From: Colwellia sp. Arc7-635
GTDB taxonomy: Bacteria; Pseudomonadota; Gammaproteobacteria; Enterobacterales; Alteromonadaceae
Direction of reading: 5' to 3'
NCBI RefSeq assembly: GCF_003971255.1
Contig: NZ_CP034660.1
Location: 2,604,001-2,668,000 of the forward strand
DNA: 64,000 bases
Notes under the pieces: generated by a model
What the model saw: only the letters and a program-made list of their open reading frames with translations
Database searches by the model: none
What the model was told of the DNA's origin: nothing
Made by a program: the position numbers and the translations under genes
In this document: positions 11,107-24,013 of the stretch, piece by piece
How positions within the stretch are numbered: the stretch's first letter is position 1
Layout of the letters: every line of letters starts with the position of its first letter

Positions 11107-11589
11107 TTAGTACTTGATTGATAACAAATTCGACGACTTTACTTCTTCCATCACGACATAAGTTCTACTTTCGCTAACGGCTGGCAATCTCAATAAAGTA
11201 TTACCAAGCAATTCACGATAAGCCGCCATATCCGCTACCCGTGTTTTCAATAAGAAATCAAAGTCCCCTGAAACCAAATGACATTCTTGGATTACGTCTA
11301 AACCATGAACCGCTTTTGAAAAATCATCAAACACATCAGGGCTTGTTTTAGTTAACGTAATTTCAACAATAACTAATAAAGCGGCTTCTAGTTGTTGCGG
11401 ATTTAACATGGCTTGATAACCTAGGATAAAACCGTCATTTTCTAAACGCTTTACACGCTCTAAACAGGGTGTAGCACTCAACCCTACTCTTTTCGATAGT
11501 TCAATGTTCGATAAACGCCCGTTCTTTTGCAGCTCTATCAAAATGTTTTTATCAATGCGATCAATTTTTTTTATTGGTGCTGAGCCCAT
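11107..11589 (-). CDS. lrp: Leucine-responsive regulatory protein Lrp
   Basis: Lrp/AsnC-family global regulator that responds to leucine and alanine. The 160-residue protein has an N-terminal helix-turn-helix (about residues 12-60, with LSNIELSKRVGLS) and a C-terminal RAM ligand domain including ECHLVSGDFDFLLKT. It diverges from ald with 124 bp between start codons. Its place next to ftsK matches E. coli. It probably controls ald and itself from the shared promoter region, which is inference from family and layout. Confidence 0.95.
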   Translation of the reverse strand: MGSAPIKKIDRIDKNILIELQKNGRLSNIELSKRVGLSATPCLERVKRLENDGFILGYQAMLNPQQLEAALLVIVEITLTKTSPDVFDDFSKAVHGLDVIQECHLVSGDFDFLLKTRVADMAAYRELLGNTLLRLPAVSESRTYVVMEEVKSSNLLSIKY

Positions 11590-11604
11590 ACGAATTATTC
11601 ACTA

Positions 11605-11620
11605 CAAATAAAGATATTTG
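11605..11620. promoter_or_regulatory. Palindrome in lrp/ald divergent promoter region
   Basis: CAAATA-AAGA-TATTTG, a perfect 6+6 AT-rich palindrome just upstream of lrp. Lrp-family sites are AT-rich and degenerate, so this is a plausible but unproven Lrp site. Confidence 0.3.
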
Positions 11621-11713
11621 CAGAATTATATCCTAGCTAAGCACAAATAACGACATGTTAATCCGCTATAAAGTATCTATACTAGCTGCATATTTTTCAG
11701 TAGAGATAAAACT

Positions 11714-12835
11714 ATGATTATTGGTGTACCAAAAGAAATAAAAAACCACGAATACCGTATTGGCTTGACTCCAGCAGGTGTTAAAGAATTAGTTGTTAAC
11801 GGCCATGAAGTTATCGTTGAAAATAATGGTGGTGCTTCAATCGGTTTTGATAATGAGCAATACATTACAGCCGGTGCTAAGATTATCGACACAGCAGCAG
11901 AAATATTTGCTAGCGCTGATATGATCATCAAAGTAAAAGAACCACAACCGATTGAATGTAAAATGCTTCGCCCTGGCCAAGTATTATTTACCTATTTACA
12001 TTTAGCACCAGATCCAAAGCAAACTGAATTGTTAATTGCTTCTGGCGCAACTTGTATTGCCTACGAAACCGTGACACAAAATGGCGGCGGTTTACCGCTT
12101 CTAGCTCCTATGTCTGAAGTTGCTGGTCGTATGTCTATCCAAGCCGGTGCTCATGCACTAGAAAAAGCTCAAGGTGGCCTAGGCGCATTACTTGGTGGTG
12201 TACCAGGTGTTGCTCCAGCTAAAGTGTTAATTATTGGTGGCGGTGTTGTTGGTACTCAAGCAGCACGTATGGCTGTTGGCATGGGCGCAGATGTAACTAT
12301 CTTAGATCGCTCTTTACCACGTCTTCGTCAGTTAGATACTGAATTTGACGGTCGCTTAAAAACAGTTTATTCAACTGCTGATGCGATGGATCAACTTATT
12401 GTTGAAGCTGACTTAGTCATTGGTGCTGTTTTGATCCCTGGTGCTGCTGCACCAAAATTGGTTACAGCTGCACATATTAAAATGATGAAGAAAGGAGCTG
12501 TTGTTGTTGATGTTGCTATCGATCAAGGCGGTTGTTTTGAAACATCTAAAGCGACAACCCATCAAGAGCCAACTTATGTTGTTGATGATGTTGTACATTA
12601 CTGTGTAGCAAACATGCCAGGTGGTGTTGCAAGAACATCAACAATGGCCTTAACTAATGCAACAATGCCATTTACTGTTACGCTAGCAAATAAAGGTGCT
12701 AAGCAAGCATTGCTTGACGATGTACATTTAATGGCTGGTTTAAACGTTTTAGGTGGCAAAGTTACTTACAAGCCTGTTGCAGATGTATTAGGTTATGACT
12801 ATGTGACGCCTGAAGACGCCATAGCGACATTATAG
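11714..12835 (+). CDS. ald: Alanine dehydrogenase
   Basis: NAD-dependent oxidative deamination of L-alanine to pyruvate and ammonia (reversible). The 373-residue protein has the N-terminal MIIGVPKEIKNHEYRIG signature with substrate-binding Arg and nearby lysine (KVKEPQP). The Rossmann motif is VLIIGGGVVGTQAARMA (about residues 170-186). It diverges from lrp; Lrp-type control of ald is common in bacteria. A strong terminator follows. Confidence 0.97.
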   Translation: MIIGVPKEIKNHEYRIGLTPAGVKELVVNGHEVIVENNGGASIGFDNEQYITAGAKIIDTAAEIFASADMIIKVKEPQPIECKMLRPGQVLFTYLHLAPDPKQTELLIASGATCIAYETVTQNGGGLPLLAPMSEVAGRMSIQAGAHALEKAQGGLGALLGGVPGVAPAKVLIIGGGVVGTQAARMAVGMGADVTILDRSLPRLRQLDTEFDGRLKTVYSTADAMDQLIVEADLVIGAVLIPGAAAPKLVTAAHIKMMKKGAVVVDVAIDQGGCFETSKATTHQEPTYVVDDVVHYCVANMPGGVARTSTMALTNATMPFTVTLANKGAKQALLDDVHLMAGLNVLGGKVTYKPVADVLGYDYVTPEDAIATL

Positions 12836-12854
12836 GTTTTACCAAGAGAATACT

Positions 12855-12883
12855 AAAAGCCGCTAATTAATAGCGGCTTTTTT
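12855..12883 (+). terminator. Intrinsic terminator after ald
   Basis: Hairpin AAAAGCCGCTA-attaa-TAGCGGCTTTT with an 11-bp stem and a run of T, 19 bp after the ald stop. Confidence 0.9.
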
Positions 12884-12944
12884 GTTTTTCATTAGCCATA
12901 CATTGTAGTAAAAAAAGCAACACCCTATCCAACACAGCAGCTCA

Positions 12945-13003
12945 TTTTGTAAAATTATGCTTGCAGTTTTACAAAAGAAATTATTATTTATAATTATTTC
13001 TTT
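12945..13003. promoter_or_regulatory. Two adjacent inverted repeats upstream of trxB
   Basis: First a perfect repeat, TTTTGTAAAA (12945-12954) and TTTTACAAAA (12967-12976), with a 12-base spacer. It is directly followed by a near-palindrome of 30 bases at 12974-13003 (ends AAAGAAAT / ATTTCTTT). They lie 75-135 bp before trxB, where a promoter or operator would be. No known regulator is assigned. Confidence 0.4.
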
Positions 13004-13075
13004 GTTGCTCTCTTGAGATAATCACTTAGAATCCCAACTATTAAGACATTATTGTATTTTTATTTTTTGGAGTAG

Positions 13076-14038
<963 letters not shown>

Positions 14039-14041
14039 TTT

Positions 14042-14752
14042 ATGACCCGAGCTATTCCTTGGTTATCATCGGATAGCTCGACTTTCCCAGCCTTATCTAA
14101 CGCATTAACAGACCCTAATGGTTTACTTGCTTTTGGTGATGATTTATCACCAGAACGTATTATTCAAGCCTATCAGCACGGTATTTTTCCTTGGTTTAGT
14201 GATAATGATCCCGTCATGTGGTGGAGCCCTGATCCGCGAGCGATTATTAATATTGCCGAAATTAATATTAATAAAACCTTAAAAAAAGTACTAAAGCGTG
14301 AGAGTTTTCAGGTCAGCCTTAATCAAGCTTTTGAGCAAGTTATCGAACTATGTGCAGATGCGCCTTTTCGTCGCGAGGAAACCTGGATTGTCAATCCTAT
14401 GTTGTCTGTCTACAAAACATTGCATCGTCAAGGCATCGCGCATTCAATAGAAGTATGGCATGAGCAACGATTGGTCGGTGGTTTATATGGAGTCGCTGTC
14501 AATGGTTATTTCTCAGGTGAGTCAATGTTTTACCGAGAAAGTAATGCTTCAAAAGTAGCCTTAGTTTATTTAGCTAAATTACTTAACTCGATAAATATTG
14601 AGTTTATAGATTGCCAAATGCTCAATCCTTTTTTAGCTTCTATGGGCTGTATCGAAGTCTCTCGAGAGCAATTTATCCGTCAACAAATAACCGCAAAAGC
14701 CATCATTCCTCCCATAGATTTTTGGCAAGCACGAACGTTAGTAAACAAATAA
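14042..14752 (+). CDS. aat: Leucyl/phenylalanyl-tRNA--protein transferase
   Basis: Adds Leu or Phe from charged tRNA to N-terminal Lys or Arg of proteins, creating N-degrons read by ClpS. The 236-residue protein carries the conserved GLLAFGDDLSPERIIQAY, HGIFPWF and WWSPDPRA segments and the catalytic-region GGLYGVAVNGYFSGESMF. The start is 3 bp after trxB. Together with bpt, clpS and clpA nearby it completes the N-degron route. Confidence 0.97.
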   Translation: MTRAIPWLSSDSSTFPALSNALTDPNGLLAFGDDLSPERIIQAYQHGIFPWFSDNDPVMWWSPDPRAIINIAEININKTLKKVLKRESFQVSLNQAFEQVIELCADAPFRREETWIVNPMLSVYKTLHRQGIAHSIEVWHEQRLVGGLYGVAVNGYFSGESMFYRESNASKVALVYLAKLLNSINIEFIDCQMLNPFLASMGCIEVSREQFIRQQITAKAIIPPIDFWQARTLVNK

Positions 14753-15056
14753 ACGTGATCATTGTTTAATATCGATCTTAACCTCTATTAGAATTCCCAA
14801 TATAACCTTAAACTTTTCGAGTTTAGCTCCCAGTAATATCGTAGCTATTTCCAGTTAAAATTTTGGTCACACTCGCTACTTTCATTAATATAATTTGTTA
14901 AATTCGCCTGTTCACTCTCTTTTGCATTAACCACAAAAATGCCAATCTAGCCTTATTCATATTGTTCTAGAAGCAGTACCCCTTATTGGCACTTAAAGTT
15001 GTTATAATAAAATTATCTTTTTTCATTTAGCCTAATACCAAGCAGGTAAATTATTG
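14753..15056. other. Intergenic region before bpt
   Basis: No gene found. It is AT-rich, with a possible TATAAT -10 element near 15004 and a loose GCCAAT/ATTGGC inverted repeat. The last 25 bases (ATACCAA... TTATTGAT) resemble one end of the 208-bp repeat, perhaps by chance. Confidence 0.35.
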
Positions 15057-15758
15057 ATGAATGTAAACTATAAATTAGGTATTACTAAATCGTTTCCATG
15101 CAGTTATCTACCTGAGCAAGAAGAGCGCCTGTTAATCGCTGTCGACGATAATTTACATGATAGCGAGCATTATGGCTGGCTGATGCAACAAGGCTTCAGA
15201 CGCAGCGGTAATGACATTTATCGGCCACATTGTTTAGCTTGTCAGGCTTGTCAATCATTGCGGGTTTTAGTGGCGGATTTTATGCCCTCAAAAAGCCAAA
15301 AACGTTTATTAAAGCGCAATCAGTCATATCAAGTAAAAATGAGTAAAGAGATCAAAGCGAGCTACTACCCGTTATATGAGCAATATATTAATACTATTCA
15401 TCATGATGGCAGTATGTTCCCCGCAACGTACGAGCAATTTCAAAGCTTTACCCAAAACAATATCACTGAACAACGTTACATTGAAATTTGGCATGACGAT
15501 TTATTGATCAGTGTTGCGGTAACAGATGAAATACCAGAAGGTTTATCAGCTGTTTATACTTTTTATCATCCGAATTATAGAAAGGATGGTCTTGGTGTTT
15601 TTTCAATTTTAAAACAAATAGAAATAGCAGCACAGCTAGCACTAAAATTTCTCTACTTGGGTTATCAGATAGAAGGATGCCAAAAAATGAATTATAAAAA
15701 CCGATACTATCCGCACCAAATTTTAGTCGAAAATCAATGGAAAAACATAAATAAATAA
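15057..15758 (+). CDS. bpt: Aspartate/glutamate leucyltransferase (Bpt/Ate1-like)
   Basis: Transfers leucine from Leu-tRNA to N-terminal Asp or Glu of proteins, the bacterial counterpart of arginyl transferase. The 233-residue protein has the N-terminal cysteine cluster of the family ([12 protein letters not shown], then [15 protein letters not shown]) and the C-terminal GNAT-like half ([36 protein letters not shown]). I choose the ATG at 15057 over an immediately preceding TTG. It lies between aat and infA, near clpS/clpA. Confidence 0.95.
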   Translation: MNVNYKLGITKSFPCSYLPEQEERLLIAVDDNLHDSEHYGWLMQQGFRRSGNDIYRPHCLACQACQSLRVLVADFMPSKSQKRLLKRNQSYQVKMSKEIKASYYPLYEQYINTIHHDGSMFPATYEQFQSFTQNNITEQRYIEIWHDDLLISVAVTDEIPEGLSAVYTFYHPNYRKDGLGVFSILKQIEIAAQLALKFLYLGYQIEGCQKMNYKNRYYPHQILVENQWKNINK

Positions 15759-15836
15759 CACTATAGCTTTACATTAGCGCTGCAATTCGGCATTATCTGC
15801 GCAGCTTTTTATTTACGCATTAATTTAGAGGTTTAG

Positions 15837-16061
<225 letters not shown>

Positions 16062-16085
16062 AAATTAATTAATTCAGTTTTAAAG

Positions 16086-16120
16086 ACGCTTTAATAATTA
16101 ACTTAGTAAAGCGTTTTTTT
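16086..16120 (+). terminator. Hairpin with T-run after infA
   Basis: ACGCTTTA (16086-16093) pairs with TAAAGCGT (16107-16114), followed by seven or more T. The loop is 13 bases. Confidence 0.65.
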
Positions 16121-16181
16121 TACATCTTGAATTTTATTAATGGCAATTTATAGTAATTGAAATAACGTGAATTACTAGAAC

Positions 16182-16209
16182 AAAAAACCGAGCTTAAGCT
16201 CGGTTTTTT
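16182..16209. terminator. Bidirectional terminator between infA and clpA
   Basis: Perfect 28-base palindrome (AAAAAACCGAGCTT / AAGCTCGGTTTTTT) in the convergent infA-clpA gap. It is 40 bp after the true clpA stop. Confidence 0.88.
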
Positions 16210-16249
16210 TTATGCCATTTACATGCTGTTCTGCATGTAAATTATTTCG

Positions 16250-18501
16250 TTAGTGTTCAACGAGTTCTTTTTTAGGTTCATAGTTGATCACGAGTTTATC
16301 TTTCTTAACAGCAACTTTAGCTACGCCACCTTGCGTTAGCTCACCAAACAGTAACTCATTCGCTAATGGTTTCTTCAATTGTTCTTGAATCAGCCTTGCC
16401 ATTGGGCGTGCCCCATTGTTTTATCGTAACCTTTTACTGCCATCCATTTTTTAGCATCTTTGGTTATCTCAAGTGAAACACCTTTTTCATCAAGCTGTAC
16501 TTGCAACTCAACAATAAATTTATCAACAACTTGTTGGATAACTTCATCACCTAAATGATTGAACCAAACAATATTATCAAGACGGTTACGAAACTCTGGC
16601 GAAAATACTTTATTGATTTCTTCCATCGCATCAAGGCTATTATCTTGTTGTTTAAAGCCAATAGATTGCTTCACGGTATGTGCTACACCAGCATTAGTTG
16701 TTAAGACTAAAATGATGTTTCTAAAATCAGCTTTACGACCATTATTATCCGTTAATGTGCCATGGTCCATCACCTGTAGCAAAATATTGTAAACATCTTC
16801 ATGCGCTTTTTCTATTTCATCTAGTAGTACAACAGCATGAGGATTTTTAATAACAGCGTCAGTGAGTAAACCACCTTGCTCATAGCCAACATACCCAGGA
16901 GGAGCACCAATTAAACGGCTAACAGCATGCTTCTCCATGTATTCAGACATATCATAACGTAGCAGCTCAACACCAAGTACTTTAGCTAATTGCTGAGTAA
17001 CCTCTGTTTTACCAACCCCTGTTGGGCCAGCAAAAATAAATGAACCAATCGGTTTATGTTCATTACCTAAGCCTGCTCGTGATAAGCGAATAACAGAAGA
17101 TAGTTCATCAATCGCATGATCTTGCCCGAAAACCACTAATTTTAAATTACGATCCAGTGTTTTTAAGCTATCGACTTCTGTCGATGACACTGATTTTTCT
17201 GGTATACGCGCCATTTTAGCGACAATATTTTCAATATCAGTATTGCTGATCACTTTTTTACGTTTTGATGCTGCAACCAACTGTTGACGCGCGCCCGCTT
17301 CATCAATAACGTCAATCGCTTTATCTGGTAAAAAACGGTCGTTAATATATTTAGCTGAAAGCTGTGCTGCTGCTCTTAATGCATTGTTAGAGTAGCGAAC
17401 ACCATGATGCGCTTCGTACTTATCTTTCAAGCCATGCAAAATTTTCGTCGTATCATCAACACTCGGCTCTATCACATCTATTTTTTGGAAACGACGTGCT
17501 AATGCTCGATCTTTTTCAAAGATACTTTGGTATTCTTGATAGGTTGTTGAACCGATACAACGCAACTTTCCAGATGAAAGCAAGGGTTTGATCAAGTTAG
17601 ACGCATCTAACATGCCACCAGACGCCGCTCCGGCACCTATGATGGTATGTATCTCATCAATAAAGAGTATCGCATTGCCATCTTGCTCTAGTTCTTTTAA
17701 CAGTGCTTTAAAGCGCTTTTCAAAATCACCACGGTATTTAGTACCGGCTAACAGTGCGCCCATATCCAACGAGTAAATAGTGGCATCGGCCAAAAATTCT
17801 GGCGCTTTATCTGAAACCAATAAATTAGCGAGTCCTTCAGCAATTGCTGTTTTACCTACGCCGGCTTCACCTACATATAATGGGTTATTTTTACGACGAC
17901 GACTCAGGACTTGTAACGTTCGCTCTAGCTCGCTATCACGACCGATAAGTGGGTCAATATTACCTTTCAACGCTTCTTCATTGAGGTTAGTGGAAAAGTT
18001 ATCTATCGTGCGAGGTTCTTCTTCCGTTGCTTGTGCTTGCTCTTCTGGACGACCATTGTCTTGATCTATTTTGGCAATACCGTGAGAAATAAAATTAACA
18101 ATATCTAAACGGCTAATGTCCGATTTCTTTAAAAAATAAGCAGCTTGCGACTCTTGTTCACTAAAGATAGCAACCAATACGTTAGCACCATTAACTTCAC
18201 TCTTTCCTGAAGACTGAACATGAAAAACTGCACGTTGTAAAACACGCTGAAAGCCAAGTGTTGGTTGCGTTTCTCTTTCTTCCTCACCAGCAGGGATGAC
18301 AGGAGTGGTATCGGCAATAAAGGCTAATAGATCTTTCTTTAACTTCGCCATATCAACGTCACAGGCATTTAAGGCCTCAATAGATGATGGATTATCTAAC
18401 AACGCCAACAATAAATGTTCAACCGTCATAAATTCATGGCGAGACTCTTTAGCCTGGCGAAAAGCCATGTTTAACGATACTTCTAAATCTTTATTCAGCA
18501 T
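16250..18501 (-). pseudogene. clpA: ClpA, AAA+ unfoldase of ClpAP, frameshifted near the 3' end
   Basis: Hexameric unfoldase that feeds N-degron and other substrates to ClpP. Visible are the N-terminal ClpS-binding domain, two AAA+ modules ([13 protein letters not shown] and FAGPTGVGKTEVTQQ, each with Walker B), the IGL-type ClpP loop near SIGFKQQ, and normal length up to residue 697. The frame then runs into HAQWQG and a stop at 16390. Shifting by one base at the GGGG run (16411-16414, plus strand C's) restores ARPMARLIQEQLKKPLANEL and 53 further residues to a stop at 16250, a normal 750-residue ClpA. One G appears to be missing. It may be a sequencing or assembly error, a real mutation, or (less likely) recoding. 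Start ATG has GGAG six bases upstream. Confidence 0.85.
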
Positions 18502-18529
18502 AGGTTACTCCAATTTGAATCTTGCGTTA

Positions 18530-18850
18530 TTACGCTTTTTCCATAGTACATTTAAGCGGATGCTCATTGCTTGTCGCGTAACTCAACACCTGATCAACTT
18601 TAGTTTCTGCTACTTCAGCAGTAAAGGTACCACACCGCCCTTTCCCCTTGTAATGAATCGCTAACATGATCTCTGTCGCTTGCTCTGAGTTCATGTTAAA
18701 AAACTTACACAATACGTCAATAACAAAATCCATTGGGGTATAGTCGTCATTTAATAGCACTACATTATACATTGGGGGCTTTTCAAACTTTTCAACAACC
18801 TCATCATCAAGAACAGTTTGGTCATCTATTAACTCTTTCCATTTACTCAT
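18530..18850 (-). CDS. clpS: ClpS adaptor, N-recognin
   Basis: Delivers proteins with destabilising N-terminal residues to ClpA. The 106-residue protein has the core [17 protein letters not shown] (N and D residues that bind the substrate alpha-amino group), then [13 protein letters not shown] and the C-terminal [10 protein letters not shown]. The clpA start lies about 28 bp downstream, so they are co-transcribed. It diverges from cspD. Confidence 0.97.
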   Translation of the reverse strand: MSKWKELIDDQTVLDDEVVEKFEKPPMYNVVLLNDDYTPMDFVIDVLCKFFNMNSEQATEIMLAIHYKGKGRCGTFTAEVAETKVDQVLSYATSNEHPLKCTMEKA

Positions 18851-19063
18851 AATTCTATATTAGTCTGTCAGTTAAATTTTTGCTTTAAGATTTGAAAATA
18901 ATAATAACTAAAAAAAATCAAAATATGTAACATTGTACTTGACTATTTTTATTTATTATCTACGATTTACTTTGGTGGCTATTTTTTAGTCACTTCAATT
19001 TGATATATGCTACGTTAAGGAAAGCATACCTAATTACCGATGATTTTAGAAGGATGTTGAAGT

Positions 19064-19285
19064 ATGGCTCACGGTACAGTTAAATGGTTTAATAATGCAA
19101 AAGGTTTTGGTTTTATTCGTCCAGAGGATGGTGGTGAAGATATTTTTGCACATTATTCAACAATTCAAATGGAAGGATACCGTACGTTAAAAGCAGGTCA
19201 GGATGTAAACTACGAGTTAAATGCAGGGCCTAAAGGTGATCACGCGGCAAGTATTACCCCATCAGAAGTAGAATCAGACGATTGA
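19064..19285 (+). CDS. cspD: Cold-shock domain protein, CspD-like
   Basis: 73-residue single-strand nucleic-acid-binding protein. The OB fold has RNP1 KGFGFIRP and RNP2 DIFAHYS. The position next to clpS, divergent, and the acidic tail (SEVESDD) fit CspD, the replication inhibitor of slow or stationary growth in E. coli, rather than CspA. The start has an AGGA-type ribosome site (AGAAGGA, about ten bases upstream). Confidence 0.9.
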   Translation: MAHGTVKWFNNAKGFGFIRPEDGGEDIFAHYSTIQMEGYRTLKAGQDVNYELNAGPKGDHAASITPSEVESDD

Positions 19286-19311
19286 TTTAATCGTTACTAT
19301 TACTTTAAAAC

Positions 19312-19343
19312 AAAAAAACACAGCAATTTCACTGTGTTTTTTT
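19312..19343. terminator. Bidirectional terminator between cspD and icd
   Basis: Arms AAAAAAACACAG / CTGTGTTTTTTT with an 8-base loop, 26 bp after the cspD stop and serving the convergent icd gene too. Confidence 0.85.
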
Positions 19344-19452
19344 ATGCTTAAAAATCAAAGCTAACTAATTTCAACTCGAAACAACGATTAGCTTTGCCAC
19401 ATAGCACGTCTGCATTCGTGCAGCTTACATGTAAGAAACTACATATACTCGA

Positions 19453-20703
19453 CTACATGTGATCAATAATACAATCACCAAATTCAGAACACGTCACTAA
19501 GGTAGCATTATCCATTAATCGTTCAAAATCATAAGTCACTGTTTTGGCATTAATTGCACCCGACATACCTTTTAACAGTAAATTGGCGGCTTCTGTCCAG
19601 CCCATATGGCGTAACATCATTTCTGCAGATAAAATAACGGACCCTGGATTAACTTTATTTAAACCAGCATATTTTGGCGCTGTACCATGTGTTGCTTCAA
19701 AAATAGCAACATCATCATTCAAATTGGCACCTGGTGCAATACCAATACCACCAACTTGCGCCGCTAGTGCATCAGATAAGTAATCACCATTCAAATTTAG
19801 CGTAGCAATCACGCTATATTCCGCCGGACGTAATAATATTTGCTGTAACATGGCATCAGCAATAACATCTTTGATGATAATGTCTTTACCCGTGTTAGGA
19901 TTTTTCAGGCTACACCAAGGACCACCATTTAATAAATCAGCACCAAACTCTTCTCGCGCTAGTTCATAGCCCCATTCCTTGAATGCTCCTTCGGTAAACT
20001 TCATTATGTTACCTTTATGCACCAGAGTAACGGACTCTCGATCGTTATCTATTGCATATTGAATAGCTTTTCTGACGAGTCTTTGCGTGCCTTCTTTAGA
20101 AACAGGCTTAATACCAATACCACAATTTTCTTGGAAGCGAATTTTTGTCACGCCCATTTCTTCGGTTAAAAACTTGATCATTTTTTTAGCTTGGTCGCTA
20201 CCAGCTTGATACTCGATACCAGCATAGATATCTTCAGAGTTTTCTCTAAAAATAACCATATCAACTTCACCAGGTTTTTTTACAGGACTTGGAACACCTG
20301 TAAACCATTGTACTGGGCGTTGGCATACGTATAAGTCGAGAATTTGTCTCAAGGCAACATTTAATGAACGCATACCTCCACCAACCGGCGTTGTTAGTGG
20401 TCCTTTAATACCTACTTTATACTCTTTAAACATGGCTAAGGTTTCGTCAGGTAACCAAGTTTCAGAGTCATATACTTGGGTCGCTTTTTCCCCTGCGTAA
20501 ACTTCCATCCAATAAATTTTTCTTTCTGTGCCATAGGCTTTGTTCACCGCTGCATCGACAACTTTCATCATAGGTGGCGTTACGTCGACACCGATGCCAT
20601 CACCTTCAATATAAGGAATAATCGGATTATTAGGTACTTTCAACAAACCTTGCTCTGAGGTGATTTTAGCACCTGCACTAGGAATATTTACATGGTTCGA
20701 CAT
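19453..20703 (-). CDS. icd: Isocitrate dehydrogenase (NADP), homodimeric type
   Basis: TCA-cycle oxidative decarboxylation of isocitrate to 2-oxoglutarate. The 416-residue protein matches the E. coli Icd type: [13 protein letters not shown] contains the serine phosphorylated by AceK in E. coli, and there are the NADP/substrate segments [11 protein letters not shown] and [18 protein letters not shown]. It lies downstream of the monomeric isozyme in the same orientation. A terminator separates the two, so they are separately transcribed. Confidence 0.97.
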   Translation of the reverse strand: MSNHVNIPSAGAKITSEQGLLKVPNNPIIPYIEGDGIGVDVTPPMMKVVDAAVNKAYGTERKIYWMEVYAGEKATQVYDSETWLPDETLAMFKEYKVGIKGPLTTPVGGGMRSLNVALRQILDLYVCQRPVQWFTGVPSPVKKPGEVDMVIFRENSEDIYAGIEYQAGSDQAKKMIKFLTEEMGVTKIRFQENCGIGIKPVSKEGTQRLVRKAIQYAIDNDRESVTLVHKGNIMKFTEGAFKEWGYELAREEFGADLLNGGPWCSLKNPNTGKDIIIKDVIADAMLQQILLRPAEYSVIATLNLNGDYLSDALAAQVGGIGIAPGANLNDDVAIFEATHGTAPKYAGLNKVNPGSVILSAEMMLRHMGWTEAANLLLKGMSGAINAKTVTYDFERLMDNATLVTCSEFGDCIIDHM

Positions 20704-20826
20704 ATGACTTCTCCTAAACTTACTTATTAAAAATAGCCGCTTGCTAGTTTCTTTATCTCTAAACTAATAGAAAAAGAGCAATGACACTAATGCTAAAGTC
20801 GTGATAACCAACATCACCGTTATGAA

Positions 20827-20850
20827 TAATTAAAACGCTTGTTTTAATTA
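20827..20850. promoter_or_regulatory. Palindrome upstream of icd
   Basis: TAATTAAAAC-GCTT-GTTTTAATTA, a perfect 10+10 inverted repeat 124 bp before the icd start, without a T-run. It looks like an operator. The AAAC-N4-GTTT core resembles sites of the TetR-family PsrA type, but that link is speculative. Confidence 0.45.
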
Positions 20851-20931
20851 ATTGCAAATTTTTAATTATTAAATTTTAAGGTCTAAAGGTAAATATAAGG
20901 AGTTTGTCTATCGTGGAACTATATTTTAAAC

Positions 20932-20960
20932 AAAAAAAAGCTAGGCAGTGCCTAGCTTTT
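20932..20960 (-). terminator. Terminator after monomeric isocitrate dehydrogenase
   Basis: Stem AAAAGCTAGGCA / TGCCTAGCTTTT with a one-base loop gap and eight A on the plus strand, giving a U-run in the minus-strand transcript, 28 bp after the stop. Confidence 0.85.
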
Positions 20961-20988
20961 AGCGATTTACTTTTTTTACAATATCAAA

Positions 20989-23220
<2,232 letters not shown>

Positions 23221-23247
23221 TTAAAATCCTTTGCTGATTTGCCATTA

Positions 23248-23302
23248 ATCGATAAAATGAATAGCCATTCAATTTCGATAAATTGATATTCATTTTATCG
23301 AT
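23248..23302. promoter_or_regulatory. 16-bp perfect inverted repeat in icd2 leader / icd2-rluE intergenic
   Basis: ATCGATAAAATGAATA (23248-23263) and TATTCATTTTATCGAT (23287-23302), 23 bases apart, in the 175-bp divergent region between icd2 and rluE. In the minus-strand transcript it would form a hairpin ending 27 bases before the icd2 start codon. It could be an operator or a temperature-responsive leader structure. Confidence 0.55.
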
Positions 23303-23395
23303 AAAAAAATATTTTTCGCGCGCATAGTATCGGAATTCAAAGCGCATTAAAATAGATGAATTATGAGCAGTCTATATTCCACAAAGGAAAAGCTA

Positions 23396-24013
23396 GTGAC
23401 AATTAAACAGAATCAACAACTTAACAACAAATTCAAGCGAAAACCGGCAAAGGTACGACCAGTTGACTTCAAGACAGAAGTGTTACTTTTTAATAAACCT
23501 TTCGATGTATTGAGCCAATTTACTGATGATCAAAACAGAAAAACCTTAAAAGATTTCATTGATGTGAAGGACGTATACGCAGCAGGTCGCTTGGACAGAG
23601 ATAGCGAAGGACTATTATTGTTAACTAACGATGGTAAGCTTCAGCATAAACTGGCTAACCCTAGTCAAAAAACAGACAAAACTTATTGGGCACAAGTCGA
23701 AGGAGTGCCAACAGAGCAAGATATCATCGCACTTCGACAAGGTGTTAAGTTAAAAGATGGGTTAACAAAACCAGCAATCATTAACATCATGGCCGAGCCA
23801 AAGGTCTGGGCGAGAGTGCCCCCAATAAGAGAAAGAGCGGCTATTCCAACAACATGGTTAGAAATTACCATACAAGAAGGCAGGAATCGCCAAGTGAGAA
23901 GAATGACGGCCCACATTGGTCACCCTACTTTAAGATTAATTAGGTATCGTATTGGTCAATGGACTTTAGATGGCATAGACAATGGTGATTATAAAAGGTT
24001 AAGTCATGTCTAA
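23396..24013 (+). CDS. rluE: 23S rRNA pseudouridine(2457) synthase RluE
   Basis: RsuA-family pseudouridine synthase. The catalytic motif [19 protein letters not shown] contains the essential Asp, and [14 protein letters not shown] is the C-terminal signature. I prefer the GTG at 23396 (205 aa) because AAAGGA lies 8 bases upstream. An ATG at 23363 (216 aa) without a clear ribosome site is the alternative. It overlaps nudJ by 8 bp. The rluE-nudJ-mnmA-hflD-purB order is that of E. coli. Confidence 0.92.
   Translation: MTIKQNQQLNNKFKRKPAKVRPVDFKTEVLLFNKPFDVLSQFTDDQNRKTLKDFIDVKDVYAAGRLDRDSEGLLLLTNDGKLQHKLANPSQKTDKTYWAQVEGVPTEQDIIALRQGVKLKDGLTKPAIINIMAEPKVWARVPPIRERAAIPTTWLEITIQEGRNRQVRRMTAHIGHPTLRLIRYRIGQWTLDGIDNGDYKRLSHV

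Noticed and set aside
16411-16414. Programmed -1 frameshifting in clpA
   Set aside because: A -1 slip would restore the full protein, but there is no X-XXY-YYZ slippery heptamer, and clpA is not known to use recoding. A missing base is simpler.
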